Part shown: positions 62,936 through 64,000 of the stretch, in pieces
Position numbering within the stretch: position 1 is the stretch's first letter
Layout of the letters: each line of letters starts with the position of its first letter
NCBI RefSeq assembly: GCF_910592395.1
Contig: NC_088325.1
Location: 2,695,501 to 2,759,500, forward strand
Direction: 5' to 3'
DNA length: 64,000 nucleotides
Origin: Lineus longissimus
Taxonomy: Eukaryota; Nemertea; Pilidiophora; Heteronemertea; Lineidae
Program-made: the position numbers and the translations under genes
Notes under the pieces: generated by a model
Told to the model about the DNA's origin: nothing
The model's input: the letters and a program-made list of their open reading frames with translations, nothing else
Databases searched by the model: none

Positions 62936-64000
62936 GTTGTTATCAGCAAAACTTGGCTGAATTATTTCTCGATCATGTGTAACCTTCTTGTAAAACCTGC
63001 TTTGGGTTCGGACCATTGTCAGTTATTGCCGAAAATGTACGAGACCACTATGTCAAACACAAGGCATGGTCCTGACCACTGGGCAGTATTAATAAACGTT
63101 GCATTAATCCATCTAACATCTTGACTTAATTCAATGAAAGATCTGATTGGCTTTTTCAAATAACAACATTTCAACATGAGAGAGCATCAGAACTATTTCT
63201 ACGAAGCCGAAATTGTGCGGATATTTTAAAAAAAACATGTAATTCAATTTGATAACAAGCATTTTTTGGAGGCTATTACTGTAGAAGAATTATAATAAAA
63301 CACACTGTGGCAACACCTTGGATACTTTTATTGAATTTCCCATTTGCAAGCAACAAGTTGGCGATGAACGTCCGGCCGGACCATTCATCTGGGTATTTTC
63401 GAGTATGATTAGGACAAGCGAACATTACCGAAAGGAAGGGGACTAAACTGAATGGGAGACTGCCGTACCAACGCACACGCTGAATCCAAACATGCTCGCT
63501 GCAGTGACGGCAAACTGTCCACAAGTTGAACCTATGCCCGAAATGCCACTTCAAAGTTTATATTTCATTCCTTTATACTTAGTTTTTGCCATCTATAGTC
63601 GATCCTTTTATCACTTGAATTACCCTGAAACAGCGTGGTAATTCAAATTACTATACTGGCTACTGGCCGCCGGGTATTGACAATAGACTCGACGAAATTC
63701 TTTGTTGGTTGGTGAAATTAAGGGGCGAATGGTTTGAAAGGCGCTGCTTAAGTTTCTTTGAAATTATTGCTTATGAATCTTAAAATTTCCTGCGTCATTA
63801 TATCATGTGGATGAACGAAATCAATATGCAGAGGTTTAGAGTTTTTCTGACAATTTTTTTCCATTTTTGGCCCACCCGGTATCGTAACGAACATGTTGCA
63901 GTTTTTTTCTCCAAACTCGTGAGTGCCTGGAAGGCAGTAGGACTCAAATTCTCCATTCTAAGGTCGGTAAGAAACTGCATTTGCAAGGCATTGGAAGCCT

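Larger units (their letters stand above)
14430..64000. repeat. tandem array of twelve ~4-kb units (U1-U12)
   Basis: The same block recurs: gene 3' flank, a minus-strand two-exon gene, its upstream region, then a modular spacer. First-exon starts lie at 15889, 19412, 22191, 26500, 31179, 35027, 38932, 42998, 47025, 54514, 58858 and 62935. Spacing is 2.8-4.7 kb except 7.5 kb between U9 and U10, where a LINE and extra spacer are inserted. Units are clearly homologous along their length but differ by substitutions, indels and presence or absence of spacer modules. The array continues beyond 64000. Confidence 0.95.

Noticed and set aside
14430-64000. CRISPR array or bacterial island
   Set aside because: Repeat units are kilobases long with introns and eukaryotic transposons. 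There are no short spaced repeats.

Overview
This is eukaryotic nuclear DNA from an animal, most likely a marine invertebrate deuterostome such as amphioxus. That is an inference from several signs together: introns with GT-AG borders, PIF/Harbinger, Tc1, CR1-type LINE, LTR and tRNA-SINE elements side by side, abundant ACATGTAC words, and near-identical long duplicates on either side of a 100-N gap. There are no bacterial-style operons.

Layout. 1-1.94 kb: a decayed PIF/Harbinger transposase on the minus strand, with a MADF-BESS gene on the plus strand inside its intron (the usual two-protein Harbinger pairing). 2.2-5.15 kb: a probable plus-strand multi-exon gene of unknown function with a very acidic C-terminus. 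6.1-6.66 kb: a degenerate tandem repeat of about 80-90 bp. 7.1-10.4 kb: the 3' half of a minus-strand chromodomain gene (three phase-matched internal exons plus a terminal exon), with a broken Tc1 element and a hairpin element in one intron. 10.9-12.6 kb: a tandem pair of ~0.85 kb units. 12.96-14.1 kb: a palindromic element and a MITE with 4-bp CCGG target duplication.

From about 14.4 kb to the end lies the main feature: a tandem array of twelve copies (U1-U12), spaced mostly 2.8-4.7 kb apart, of one two-exon minus-strand gene. Exon 1 (58 codons) encodes a signal peptide and a short Cys-containing segment. Exon 2, joined phase 0 to phase 0 across a ~0.21 kb intron, encodes a beta-strand-rich body with two recognisable repeats and a basic tail ending TPVG. 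I do not recognise the family. Only U6 is open end to end (402 aa). U2 and U4 are cut by nonsense codons, U3, U7, U8 and U10 carry frameshifts, U9 and U11 are shifted only by the length of one C homopolymer, U1 and U5 share a deletion, and U12 has lost its ATG. All twelve first exons are still free of indels.

The 1.5-3 kb spacers are themselves modular: a conserved TATA-like box upstream of some copies, tRNA-SINE pairs, plus-strand TATA modules with 41- or 54-codon ORFs, and a GAATTC palindrome just beyond the genes. Insertions mark the history. The same MITE sits at the same site in U4, U9 and U10; CR1 LINEs split the U7 and U9 spacers; an LTR fragment sits in the U4 spacer; a unique ~0.78 kb block before the assembly gap holds a possible 41-aa secreted peptide. 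Spacer and gene types recur out of order (U1 with U5, U2 with U7, U3 with U10, U6 with U11), so the array grew by multi-unit duplication or is partly an assembly of two haplotypes.
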